Of a DNA stretch of 64,000 nucleotides, positions 1 to 8,321 are shown in pieces. Every line of letters starts with the position of its first letter. The first letter of the stretch is position 1. The position numbers and the translations under genes were made by a program. The notes beneath the pieces were generated by a model that made no database searches, had not been told where the DNA came from, and saw only the letters and a list, made by a program, of their open reading frames with translations. The stretch comes from Pontibacter aydingkolensis (GTDB lineage Bacteria; Bacteroidota; Bacteroidia; Cytophagales; Hymenobacteraceae), in NCBI RefSeq assembly GCF_019443125.1, contig NZ_JAHYXK010000011.1:62001-126000 (forward strand), given 5' to 3'.

Positions 1-1323
1 TTCTGAGTTACTTACTACATCGTGGCGAAGCCCTATGCCTGCCTCACTTCTTAATTGTATGCCAAATAAACTATGTTCGTGGTTATAAGAGCCGTTATAG
101 CCATAAATGTTACGGCCCTCTTTTTGCCTTATCTGGTCTCCGTTTACAGGGTCGTTCAAGAAAAAGGTAAAGTTAGAGTACAGCTCAAAGTCATACTTTA
201 CAAAGTATACCTGGTTCTGCAGTATATCCCCGTTGGGAAGTATATTTGTCAGACTTACATTTGCATTCTGCCTGGAGGTGGTTCCTCCTTCAGTGTCATC
301 GATAGCCCCGAAGCGGGTAATTTGGCCGGACTCTATGGCGCGTACCGGAATCTGGCCAGAGGCATCCCAGGTGCTGGTAAACATAGAAAGGGAAGCAGAG
401 AGTATTTTGTTTGTGCCAAACATGCCCTGGTAGCGCCCGAACACATTTAGCCGGTTGAAATTTTGCGGAGACTCAAAGTAGCCGTCGCTGAACATGTATT
501 CTGTGGCCAGGTAAGCATTTTGATGCTTCATCCGGGCAGAGTCACCGAGCAAATCAAACATACCTACAGCCCGATACGTGTTAAAGCGACCCGCCTCCAG
601 TTTAACCAGGCTGTTATCCAATGAGGAGCGTGTATTGAAGCCGGCATAACCCGCGGTGGCAAAATTACCTTGATCTGCGCGGTAGGGACCTTTACCAAAG
701 TCTATGGATTCTATCGTTTCAGGTATGATAAAATGCAGATCGGAGTACCCCTGACCGTGTGCGTGAGATACCATATTTACGGGCATGCCGTCCACTGTAA
801 GGCGAATGTCGGTGCCGTGGTCGATGTCGAAGCCGCGCAGGAAAATCTGCTCTGCCTTGCCGCCACCGGCATGCTGGGCAATAAACAGCCCCGGCACGTT
901 CCGCAGCACATCCTGTGAATTCTGGATTGGACGGAGACTCATGTCAATGGTGCTGATGGTGTTGAGCGGTTCCTCGTCGGCGGCTGCCACAGTAACCTCT
1001 GTCAGGTCGAAGATGCCGCGCTCCAGCCGAGAGGTCATCTGAGTTGTTTCGCCTTCCTTCACTTCCAAAGTATAACTGGCAGACTTATAACCTAAGTATG
1101 ATACATATAGTTGGTAAGTACCTTGTGGCAGGTTGGCGAATTTAAAGCGCCCAAACATATCGGTGGTAGTTCCTTTATCGGTATTGTCGAGTACTACAGA
1201 AGCGCCTGCCAGTGCAGTGTTGTCTTCTTTACCCAGCACAGTTCCTTTTATCGAGCCGCTGTGTCCGTAAGCTGTAGTTATAAACGAAGTTAATATGGTT
1301 AGAAGGAATAAAAATTTTTTCAT
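1..1323 (-). CDS. TonB-dependent receptor, N-terminal part (cut by window edge)
   Basis: An open frame starts at ATG 1323 on the minus strand and runs off the window after 441 codons without a stop. It begins with a signal peptide (MKKFLFLLTILTSFITTAYG). A carboxypeptidase-regulatory-like beta-sandwich follows (about residues 24-110, with the GTTTDMFGRFKFANLPQGTY segment). A plug domain comes next (about 115-235, with VLRNVPGLFIAQ, LRGFDIDHG and VDGMPVNM), then the first strands of the beta-barrel. Such proteins are outer-membrane active transporters energised by TonB; the substrate cannot be told. It is last in a co-oriented set with a TPR protein (76 bp upstream) and a DUF4331 protein, which suggests joint work in uptake or surface handling of one substrate. 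The family is certain; the C-terminal barrel is not visible. Confidence 0.9.
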   Translation of the reverse strand, partial: MKKFLFLLTILTSFITTAYGHSGSIKGTVLGKEDNTALAGASVVLDNTDKGTTTDMFGRFKFANLPQGTYQLYVSYLGYKSASYTLEVKEGETTQMTSRLERGIFDLTEVTVAAADEEPLNTISTIDMSLRPIQNSQDVLRNVPGLFIAQHAGGGKAEQIFLRGFDIDHGTDIRLTVDGMPVNMVSHAHGQGYSDLHFIIPETIESIDFGKGPYRADQGNFATAGYAGFNTRSSLDNSLVKLEAGRFNTYRAVGMFDLLGDSARMKHQNAYLATEYMFSDGYFESPQNFNRLNVFGRYQGMFGTNKILSASLSMFTSTWDASGQIPVRAIESGQITRFGAIDDTEGGTTSRQNANVSLTNILPNGDILQNQVYFVKYDFELYSNFTFFLNDPVNGDQIRQKEGRNIYGYNGSYNHEHSLFGIQLRSEAGIGLRHDVVSNSE

Positions 1324-1399
1324 AGTATAGGCGTAGTAATCCTTCAGACATCTGTAGAAGATGTCGCTTAGCATCGGGTATATTTTAGAGTGATATAGT

Positions 1400-2740
1400 T
1401 TACAGGCTAGACAAGCTGCGACTCAGCAAAGCCTTACCTTCTGTACTGACGCTACTGCTTTGAAAGGGATCTATGGAAAAAGCTTTCCGGATTAACTCTT
1501 CACCGTCAGTTTTTTTACCCAGCTTATAGTTTACCAGTCCATTTAACGTTAGCAAAGACGCGTCCTGCTTTTGTGTGCGGATAGCTTTTAGCAAATACTT
1601 GTTAGCTGTCGCATAATCCTTCTTTTCATAGTAGATAGATGCCATCATCTTACACACGTCAATATTGTTTGGCCGGCTCTTATACTCTTTTAAAGCGTAT
1701 TCAAGTGCCTTGTCTGGGTTATTGTCCAGTTCAAGGTATACATTGGCAATTTCCATGTTCATGTTGTGGCCGGCTTCTTCGTCTTCATCAAAGCCTTCCA
1801 GTAGTTGCTCCATTATTTCCGCAGCCTTTTGTTTCTGGCCTGTCTTTTTATACAAATGCGCTAGTTCTTCCTGAAAAGAAAACTCCGGGATTGTTCCGGC
1901 TGCTTGCTGGAGTAGCTCAATTGCTTCTTTATCATTTCCTGTCTTCGCTTTTATTCTACCTAAGCCTGCAGTTGAGAAAGCATAGGAAGGGCGCTCTACC
2001 AGTGACTGTTTGTAATAGATTTCTGCCATTTGAAGATCACCGATTCTCTCATAAAGATTTGCCAGGTTATACTTAGCCCACGCCGTTTGCTCCAGTCCCG
2101 GATAACCCGCGTTGGCGGCCATCTCCATGGCGCGTATAGCGCCAGCCATATCCCCGTGTATTTCCCTTAAATAGGAAATTCGTGCATAAGACATTAAATC
2201 CGGGCGAATGGCTACCATTTGGTCTGCCATCTCTATAGCCTTCTCGTAATCACCCAGCTCTACATAGGCATCGCACAAAACACCATAAACTGATGCTCTG
2301 TTCGGATTTAGTTTATGTGCAAGCTTGCCTGTTTCCAGCGCCTTGTCAAAATGATGCAGAGACAGCTGTATCATTGCCTTCGCAACGGTAGCTTCAAAGC
2401 GTATGGCCGGGTCTATGTTGTTGCGGTCAAGCACATCTTCCACAAGTTTAAGGGCCGCAGGAAAATAGTAGGGGTGTTCGCCTGTTACACGCGCCTCCTG
2501 CATGTAGGCCATGGCAAGTAATAATTTGCTTTGGGTATCGTTGCTGTTTTTGCGGATTTTGTATTGCAATCCTTCGATAGCTGCTTTTGTGTTCAACCAT
2601 TCGCTGGTAGTAGATATAGGACCCTGTCTTTCTCTTAGCGGAGGAATAGGTTCCTCGTGGTTCCTGCTATAAACAAAGACGCCAGCAGCAATAACAAGAA
2701 GAAGCACAAAACTTATTGCGTAGATATTTCCTCTTTTCAT
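1400..2740 (-). CDS. TPR-repeat protein with N-terminal membrane anchor
   Basis: A 446-residue protein from ATG 2740. An upstream in-frame extension to 2782 is possible, but it would put 14 polar residues before the obvious anchor. Residues 6-24 (IYAISFVLLLVIAAGVFVY) form a single transmembrane or uncleaved signal segment. From about residue 45 to 430 the chain is a run of degenerate 34-residue TPR helical hairpins, for example ALETGKLAHKLNPNRASVYG and AEIYYKQSLVERPSYAFSTA. TPR arrays act as protein-protein scaffolds; no catalytic motif is visible. It lies between the DUF4331 gene (59 bp upstream, with a terminator hairpin in the gap) and the TonB receptor, all on the minus strand. It probably serves as the periplasmic or membrane partner of that set, which is inference from position. 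Confidence 0.85.
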   Translation of the reverse strand: MKRGNIYAISFVLLLVIAAGVFVYSRNHEEPIPPLRERQGPISTTSEWLNTKAAIEGLQYKIRKNSNDTQSKLLLAMAYMQEARVTGEHPYYFPAALKLVEDVLDRNNIDPAIRFEATVAKAMIQLSLHHFDKALETGKLAHKLNPNRASVYGVLCDAYVELGDYEKAIEMADQMVAIRPDLMSYARISYLREIHGDMAGAIRAMEMAANAGYPGLEQTAWAKYNLANLYERIGDLQMAEIYYKQSLVERPSYAFSTAGLGRIKAKTGNDKEAIELLQQAAGTIPEFSFQEELAHLYKKTGQKQKAAEIMEQLLEGFDEDEEAGHNMNMEIANVYLELDNNPDKALEYALKEYKSRPNNIDVCKMMASIYYEKKDYATANKYLLKAIRTQKQDASLLTLNGLVNYKLGKKTDGEELIRKAFSIDPFQSSSVSTEGKALLSRSLSSL

Positions 2741-2768
2741 ATATAATTCTTTAGTGAGATGAATAAAA

Positions 2769-2793
2769 GCAGGCCGGTGCAAAACCGGCCTGC
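2769..2793 (-). terminator. Hairpin terminator after the DUF4331 gene
   Basis: A perfect 10-bp stem (GCAGGCCGGT paired with ACCGGCCTGC) with a 5-nt loop. On the minus strand it is followed by TTTT. It lies between the DUF4331 stop and the TPR start, so it may attenuate rather than end the operon. Confidence 0.75.
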
Positions 2794-2799
2794 CCTTGA

Positions 2800-4884
2800 T
2801 TATTTAGATACAACTATTTTAACTGTCTGTGTTTTGCCGTCGCTGTTTTGCATGGTGGCGTAGTAAATTCCGTTTCCGAATTTGCTCACGTCTACTTTCA
2901 CCTCATGCATGCCGGCCTTAAGCTTTCTGTTAGACATTGGTGTTGCCACCAAACGTCCGGCCGCATCAAACACTTTCATGGATACAGCAGTGTCGTCTCT
3001 TAAACTGTATCGAATGGTGGTTGTCTCGGAGGCAGGGTTAGGATAGGTTTCAACCTCTTTCATCATGATGTCCGGCGGCGCTACGTTCAGGTTCATGCCC
3101 TGTATGTTCTGCATTTGTGACATGCCGTTTTGCTCACCGCATTCACAGGTGCTGCCCTCCAGGCCGCTCCACGGCTGAGCCACATAAGGGAATCCCTGCA
3201 GGTATGGTTTGTCGTTAGTATCCACACCATCATAAGGGTAAGTAAGCACCGTTAGCAGATCCTTGGTTACCGGGTTAGGGCTACCTGGTACATAATCATC
3301 ATACCAAAGACCGATGGCTGCCAATACCACACCACTTACGGCCATCGTCTCGATGTCCACTACGTCATCCTCTATGCGTCTGCCGTTCGGGAAGCCATCC
3401 ATGTTCGGGATAAACTGCATGTCAGAAGTTTTGTTGAACCGTGGGTCTGTCAGACCAAGAACTGCTGCCTGCACCAAGCCCAGTCTGCTAAAGTCTGGGG
3501 AGTTTCTTTGCGTAACTGGTACGGCCATGTTTACGCGTAGCATGTCACCAAATGTAGGCAGGAAGTTATTGATGAATGGCTTGCCTTTTGCCAAAGGATT
3601 ACCTCCTTTGCCTGTAGCCAACTGGTACGGAGCCAGGTTAGGTACTCCTGTGTTAAATATAGGAAGTATGTCCACGGAGCGAGGTGCATTCGGACGAAGC
3701 AAGTAGTTACCGAAAAGAGCTGGATCAAGAGCTGTGCCTTTTACAGCCTGTGTGTTGAGCAGCGGGTATAGCCCTGCTTTATTGTTACGGAAGTCATACT
3801 TGCCTAGCGAGTTCATTTGTAATGGCAGCGCACCAAGTTGTGGAATCTCATCTCCAAATGCGGTATTGTCTATGTAAAGCGAAAGCTCTGGATTGGTGAA
3901 ATACTGCTCAAACTCTTTCTCATTATAAGGTGTGGCGGCATTCCACTCGTCCTTGCGGCCTACAGGTATAATTACCTCATTTGTTAATGGCATACCTAAA
4001 CGGGATACCTGTACCAAAGGTCCGTTGTGGTTCACTTTTCCGCCTGCTTCGCGCACGGTTATTTTCGGACGGCTGGCAGAAGCCCACACGCCGATAATAT
4101 AGTCAGAGTCCAGTATGTTTTTAGCCATGTCTGGGTGCTTACCGTCTTTTTGCAGTGTGGTTATAGGTATGTTCAAAGCGATGGTATGCACGTTTTTGCA
4201 AGCAAGTCCATCCACAGCATTGTTCGGTCTTAGGTTGCCTAAATCAAAAAAGGCACCCACATCGATAAAGAAGGGATCATCTACTGGGCCAACAAATATT
4301 TTTTCACCTGAAGGCAGTCGTTGTATACCTTCTATCAGTGATTCTTGGTGGTAATTACTGTTAAGACCCACGGCACTCTCAATAGAACGAGGTCCCTGGT
4401 TTGGTGGTGGTACTACAGCGTTGCTAAGGATGGTAGTAAAGCTTTTTCCATTGTCAGTGCTTTTCATTACATTGTATGTTACCTTCTGGTTTTCCTTTCC
4501 AAGTCGGATGTTAAAGAAGGTTGTCGGGTCCTCGTTTTTCTTGCTGAAGTCGAATCTGTAAATGATGTCATCCCCTTTTGTGTTTGGGTTGTTCTTGATG
4601 TGGATGTCATACATTACCTCTTCTCCGAAATTGTAATAGTAAGGCCCTGCCTGCGGGAGTTGGAACGGGATATAGTTGGCTATAATAACCATCCTACTAG
4701 GGTCGGTAGGATTTCGAAAGGCGTAAACGTCAGTGTTGTCTGCAAGTGGGTCATTCATGATCATTGGCGCCTCCCTGTGACTCGACGACTCCAGGAAATT
4801 TGTTTGTGATCCAATACCTACTATGCCGACAATGGCCAGTAGTGTTAGCCATAGTTTCAGGCTAACTTTAGTAAAATACTTCAT
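2800..4884 (-). CDS. DUF4331 domain protein with T9SS C-terminal sorting domain
   Basis: A 694-residue secreted protein. ATG 4884 (MKYFTK...) is preferred to an upstream ATG at 4917 because it places the signal segment (LKLWLTLLAIVGIVGIG) at the N-terminus. The mature part opens with SSHREAP and DPLADNTDVYAF, the hallmark start of DUF4331, a domain of unknown function that fills most of the chain to about residue 600. Residues about 617-694 form a type A T9SS sorting domain (VETYPNPASETTTIRY, FDAAGRLV, GIYYATM). The protein is therefore expected to cross the outer membrane by T9SS and stay at or leave the cell surface. It heads the minus-strand set DUF4331, TPR, TonB receptor. Its function is unknown; the context suggests a surface binding or processing role feeding the receptor. 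Confidence 0.9.
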   Translation of the reverse strand: MKYFTKVSLKLWLTLLAIVGIVGIGSQTNFLESSSHREAPMIMNDPLADNTDVYAFRNPTDPSRMVIIANYIPFQLPQAGPYYYNFGEEVMYDIHIKNNPNTKGDDIIYRFDFSKKNEDPTTFFNIRLGKENQKVTYNVMKSTDNGKSFTTILSNAVVPPPNQGPRSIESAVGLNSNYHQESLIEGIQRLPSGEKIFVGPVDDPFFIDVGAFFDLGNLRPNNAVDGLACKNVHTIALNIPITTLQKDGKHPDMAKNILDSDYIIGVWASASRPKITVREAGGKVNHNGPLVQVSRLGMPLTNEVIIPVGRKDEWNAATPYNEKEFEQYFTNPELSLYIDNTAFGDEIPQLGALPLQMNSLGKYDFRNNKAGLYPLLNTQAVKGTALDPALFGNYLLRPNAPRSVDILPIFNTGVPNLAPYQLATGKGGNPLAKGKPFINNFLPTFGDMLRVNMAVPVTQRNSPDFSRLGLVQAAVLGLTDPRFNKTSDMQFIPNMDGFPNGRRIEDDVVDIETMAVSGVVLAAIGLWYDDYVPGSPNPVTKDLLTVLTYPYDGVDTNDKPYLQGFPYVAQPWSGLEGSTCECGEQNGMSQMQNIQGMNLNVAPPDIMMKEVETYPNPASETTTIRYSLRDDTAVSMKVFDAAGRLVATPMSNRKLKAGMHEVKVDVSKFGNGIYYATMQNSDGKTQTVKIVVSK

Positions 4885-5457
4885 AAGCAAATAAATTAAA
4901 ATGTAAAAAATAAACATCGGGTGATGTTAACACTCATCGAAAGGGCTGTGATGAGAATGGTGTGGCAGGTACTTTAGCGTGTACAGAGAAATGTACGATG
5001 CCTGTTTTATATCGGATTTCTTAAATATCCTCTATATAAATTTACTTAAATGCACTTTAAGTAAAAAAATAATAATTTATATTTTAAAAGTATAAATTAT
5101 TGGTTCGGTTAATATTCTGTATTAGAAAAAGTGAGGGTAAACGTGTAGTATTTTTTAGGGAAAAGTTTATACGTTTATTTTGCAAGAAAATATTGGTCAG
5201 TTATTAAGCATATATAAGTTAACTTAACTCCTAATATTTGGGTTAGTAGCAGGCATTATTGTATAAAGTATATACGTTAGAGTATAAACTTTTATTAAAT
5301 AGTTGCATAAGGGGTAAGCTTATAAATGCTTGTCTTTTATGGATGCAAGATCAGAGCAACGTAATTTATAAATTACTGCTTCTAGTTGAATATTTCAAAA
5401 TTTGGCAACCTGTATACCAGAAAGCTATGAGAAGGCACAAATTTAGGGCTAAGCTAA
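4885..5457. other. AT-rich intergenic region
   Basis: 573 bp between the DUF4331 start and the acetyltransferase stop. It is strongly AT-rich around 5030-5250. It presumably holds the DUF4331 promoter on the minus strand, but I see no convincing TAnnTTTG/TTTG pair there and no hairpin terminator after the acetyltransferase. A 100-codon open frame at 5259-5561 overlaps the neighbouring gene antisense and has no protein-like features. Confidence 0.5.
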
Positions 5458-6108
5458 TTAACCCAAAGTATTTATACTCGCCTTCATGTTCTCCAGGAAG
5501 AGGTGTATATGATAACCATCTACCAGCGCATGATGCACACGCACACTTACCGGAAGTATAACTCTATCGTCTTTAAACTCCAGTCTGCCGAACGCCAGTT
5601 TTGGAATAGAGTCGTCTGGTTGGTCGATATGCGCGTGCTCCATACCTTTTAGCGGAAACCAGGGAAGGGTAGTGGCGTGCACCAGATCAGGACCATTATA
5701 ACCGTAAAACAACCTGTTGCTTTTTTTTACTTCAGCCACAATCTCAGAGGCCTCATTGCAGAAAGTATGCAGATCGGGGTGGTGTGGGAGGTGCACAAAA
5801 GATACTGTTTTGTTATCTTTCAGAACAGTGGTGGAAATATCCACGGCCTCATATTTTACCACACCTTCGCCCTCCAGCCTTAACAGGAAATTCTCAGTGG
5901 CGCGCACTCCCTCGGTGGCAGCGTGCAGGTAAGCCAGGAACACCGATAGCTTCTCCTTTTTGGCGTAGTGGTACAGGTTGGTAATGTCTACTTCGGTGTG
6001 TACGTTAAAGAAAGGCTGTGTAAATGCCTTAAAAAAATGAAAGTGCTCTTCGCGTTCCCAGCCCTTCGTTTCGAAATTGGTTTTACTGTATTGTGTTTTC
6101 GTATGCAT
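5458..6108 (-). CDS. Chloramphenicol acetyltransferase family protein
   Basis: A 216-residue protein of normal CAT length. Visible family landmarks are WEREEHFHFF near the N-terminus (the position of the conserved Arg and His-Phe in CAT), TTLPWFPL mid-protein, and the active-site block VRVHHALVDGYH. In that block the second His is the general base and the Asp is structural (HHxxxDG). Classical members move acetyl from acetyl-CoA to chloramphenicol in the cytoplasm as trimers. Many Bacteroidota homologues are chromosomal and of untested substrate, so resistance cannot be assumed. The start overlaps the end of the upstream Crp/Fnr regulator by 26 bp, so the two are probably co-transcribed and translationally coupled. 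Confidence 0.88.
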   Translation of the reverse strand: MHTKTQYSKTNFETKGWEREEHFHFFKAFTQPFFNVHTEVDITNLYHYAKKEKLSVFLAYLHAATEGVRATENFLLRLEGEGVVKYEAVDISTTVLKDNKTVSFVHLPHHPDLHTFCNEASEIVAEVKKSNRLFYGYNGPDLVHATTLPWFPLKGMEHAHIDQPDDSIPKLAFGRLEFKDDRVILPVSVRVHHALVDGYHIHLFLENMKASINTLG

Positions 6109-6757
6109 GTATTTTGTGCTGCAGCAAATGCAGGTTTATTTCTTTGATAATGGTTTGCTGTGTTTTAATGATATGCTCAGCTTCAAGTTGTACCAGCAGC
6201 CGGTTTAGATTTCGGGTAGAGGTGCCCAATGCCTCTGCCAGCAGTGCCTTTGATATCTGAAGTTCGTTTAGTTTCGAAAACTCCCGCAACACGATCATCA
6301 GCGAGTAAAACAACTTGTTAGTGCTTTGTATGGCTGCTTTATGGGATGTATTCAACAACTTCGAGATCACGTTGCGGTGAATGAGCAAATTAAATTCCGG
6401 CTCCTGCGACAGCATTTTCAGGAACTGCTGCGGAGCAATCCTCCAGAAGGTACAGTTCGTAATGGTCTCTACGGTACCAAAATGATGCATCTCCATGATG
6501 GCCTCCACATCTCCTAGTACCTCTCCTCTGTCGAAAATGCCCAGTGAGTAAGCCTGGCCCAGCGATGTAGTACGCACCACCTTTACCAGTCCCGACTGAA
6601 GTATAAACACACTATATGGAGATGCATCCTGTTTCAGCAACTGGTGCTGCGGCCCGAACTGCATAAACGCAATGCCATACTTCTCCAGCAAGTATGGCTG
6701 GGAGTCCATATAATAGATAATGGCACTCCTGTACTCGGTTAATAGATGCTCTTGCAT
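6083..6757 (-). CDS. Crp/Fnr family transcriptional regulator
   Basis: A 224-residue protein with a cyclic-nucleotide-binding-type beta-roll at about residues 20-120 (SPYSVFILQSGLVKVVRTTS, GIFDRGEVLGDVEAI). A long dimer helix follows, then a winged helix-turn-helix at about 165-215 (ISKALLAEALGTSTRNLNRL). The Cys cluster of an FNR iron-sulfur sensor is absent. The phosphate-binding Arg-Ser of true Crp is not evident, so the ligand is unknown. It lies first in a two-gene unit and overlaps the downstream CAT homologue by 26 bp, which suggests the acetyltransferase is controlled with it. The protein probably regulates its own promoter in 6758-6870. Confidence 0.88.
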   Translation of the reverse strand: MQEHLLTEYRSAIIYYMDSQPYLLEKYGIAFMQFGPQHQLLKQDASPYSVFILQSGLVKVVRTTSLGQAYSLGIFDRGEVLGDVEAIMEMHHFGTVETITNCTFWRIAPQQFLKMLSQEPEFNLLIHRNVISKLLNTSHKAAIQSTNKLFYSLMIVLREFSKLNELQISKALLAEALGTSTRNLNRLLVQLEAEHIIKTQQTIIKEINLHLLQHKIHAYENTIQ

Positions 6758-6878
6758 GGTACAAAGGTAAGGTATACTGCTACATCTCTAAAAGGACATT
6801 TGTCCGGTGTGCATATCTTTCTGGTAGTAGTGTAGCGTAGTTTAATTTATTACAAAGCATAAAAATTTAGGTTAATTA

Positions 6879-6932
6879 ATTTAGATTAATTCCAAATAGT
6901 GTTTGAGCTTAGTACTTTTACCTGTAGTTTTG
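6879..6932 (+). promoter_or_regulatory. Bacteroidota promoter with 7-5-7 inverted-repeat operator (PepSY gene)
   Basis: The operator at 6879-6897 reads ATTTAGA-TTAAT-TCCAAAT, a 7-5-7 inverted repeat. It is followed at once by TTTG (6902-6905), 19 nt, and TAGTTTTG (6925-6932), which matches the Bacteroidota -33/-7 consensus. A further half-site ATTTAGG lies at 6865-6871. The same operator pattern occurs twice before the TonB receptor gene. A Fur- or DtxR/MntR-type metal regulator is the likely binder, which is inference. Confidence 0.65.
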
Positions 6933-7009
6933 CGCAGTTCATTTCGTATAGATGTTTTGCCTGTTTAAAGAATGGCAGCAGACAAATGGGGATCTAAAGG
7001 TACAAAGAC

Positions 7010-8113
7010 TTGAAAAAGCGGGTAAAGAAAACGTATTCCATTCATCATTGGCTGGGCCTGGTGGCTGGGCTATTCCTGCTTATTTCAAGTATGACAGGCT
7101 CGGTACTGGTTTTTCACCGCGATATCGACCATGCGCAGTTCAGGCAGCTTTCTACGTTAGAATCTCCGGCTTCTGAACTAAAGATTGATAACTCGTTTGA
7201 GCGCATAAGAAAGGAAAATCCGGAGAGTGATATCCGGGTGCCAAAGCTGCCGAAAGACCTGAATGAGGCGCTGAAGTATGAGATTCGAAAAGGAAGTGTT
7301 CGGAAATGGTTTTTTGTTCACCCTGAAACAGGAGAGACTTTAGCGACTATAGACCGTGCTGATAAACGCCTGGTGCACGTGCTGCTGGACCTGCACTACA
7401 ACCTGCTTTCAGGCACGCCGGGTAAAATTATTGTGTTGCTGGGCGGTTTATGTCTTATCGTACTTAGCATAACCGGTTTCTTGCTGTACCGCACGTCTAT
7501 ACTTAAAGTGCTTTTATTTAAGCAACTGGTATCTTTCAAAAGCAGGAGGTCTTTTTTCTCCAGTCTGCACCGGGTGGTTGGGGTTTGGAGCCTGATTTTT
7601 AATTTATTTATAAGTATAACCGGCACCTGGATAGCCTATACTATCGTAGAATACGCATTATCGCCGGCAGCAACTGCTGTTGCCGAGGTTCAGCCAGCAG
7701 CCGTTTCGGTAGATGAGGTTATCCGGAAAGTGAAAGCAGATCACCCTAAGTTTGAGATAAATTACCTGCGCTTTGCAGGCGGTAATCTTTCTGTATTGGG
7801 CAGACACCAGGAAGACCCAGCCTATTACGGCTTTACTTACAGCAACATTCAGGTAGATCTAAGCACAGGTGAAGTTAAAAGCGTGAACATGTTGCGCGAC
7901 CAGCCGTGGCATAAGCGCCTGCTTGCCATCCTTAAACCGCTGCACTTCGGCGATTACGCGGGTATCTGGGTTAAATTGCTTTATAGCTTCTTCGGCCTGC
8001 TGCCGGGCATTCTGGCTATTTCAGGGTTTGTGATCTGGCGATTACGTAAAATAAAGCCAGCGCCTAAAATGCCACGCAGAAAAATCTCCAGGGCTCATAC
8101 TTCCGCAGCCTAG
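7010..8113 (+). CDS. PepSY-associated TM helix domain protein
   Basis: A 367-residue inner-membrane protein. The start codon is TTG at 7010, preceded by AAAGG 9 nt upstream; no in-frame ATG fits. Four membrane helices are visible: about residues 12-34 (HHWLGLVAGLFLLISSMTGS), 140-160 (IIVLLGGLCLIVLSITGFLL), 187-207 (VWSLIFNLFISITGTWIAY) and 325-347. Two PepSY-like periplasmic loops lie between them. The opening His-His-Trp-Leu-Gly motif is typical of the family. Members sit beside TonB receptors for siderophores and heme and are thought to help reduce or release the imported iron, probably via bound heme. The next gene is such a receptor, and both have the same operator, which supports an iron role. 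Confidence 0.85.
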   Translation: MKKRVKKTYSIHHWLGLVAGLFLLISSMTGSVLVFHRDIDHAQFRQLSTLESPASELKIDNSFERIRKENPESDIRVPKLPKDLNEALKYEIRKGSVRKWFFVHPETGETLATIDRADKRLVHVLLDLHYNLLSGTPGKIIVLLGGLCLIVLSITGFLLYRTSILKVLLFKQLVSFKSRRSFFSSLHRVVGVWSLIFNLFISITGTWIAYTIVEYALSPAATAVAEVQPAAVSVDEVIRKVKADHPKFEINYLRFAGGNLSVLGRHQEDPAYYGFTYSNIQVDLSTGEVKSVNMLRDQPWHKRLLAILKPLHFGDYAGIWVKLLYSFFGLLPGILAISGFVIWRLRKIKPAPKMPRRKISRAHTSAA

Positions 8114-8252
8114 CCGTAGACCTAATTTGCCTTTTACAGTCCCATTAAACCCTTCTTTGGGTTAAGACTTACGCCTTGTTAAGTGCATTAGCACCATTCT
8201 ATACTATGCATTTGATGGGGCAGGAAGAATCTCCAAAAATATATACTTGTTT

Positions 8253-8315
8253 ATTTGGACTAATTCTAAATAGTGAATAATATTGCAGCGTCATCTATTT
8301 AAATTTAATCTAAAT
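8253..8315 (+). promoter_or_regulatory. Promoter bracketed by two 7-5-7 operators (TonB receptor gene)
   Basis: Operator one (8253-8271) reads ATTTGGA-CTAAT-TCTAAAT and covers the -33 element TTTG (8254-8257). Twenty bases on is TAATATTG (8278-8285), one mismatch from TAnnTTTG. Operator two (8297-8315) reads ATTTAAA-TTTAA-TCTAAAT and lies just after the expected transcription start and 7 nt before the ATG. A repressor bound at both would block initiation and clearance. It is probably metal-responsive. Confidence 0.65.
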
Positions 8316-8321
8316 AACGAT

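Noticed and set aside
5259..5561. 100-codon plus-strand open frame
   Set aside because: Lies partly antisense to the acetyltransferase gene, in AT-rich DNA, with no domain or signal features.
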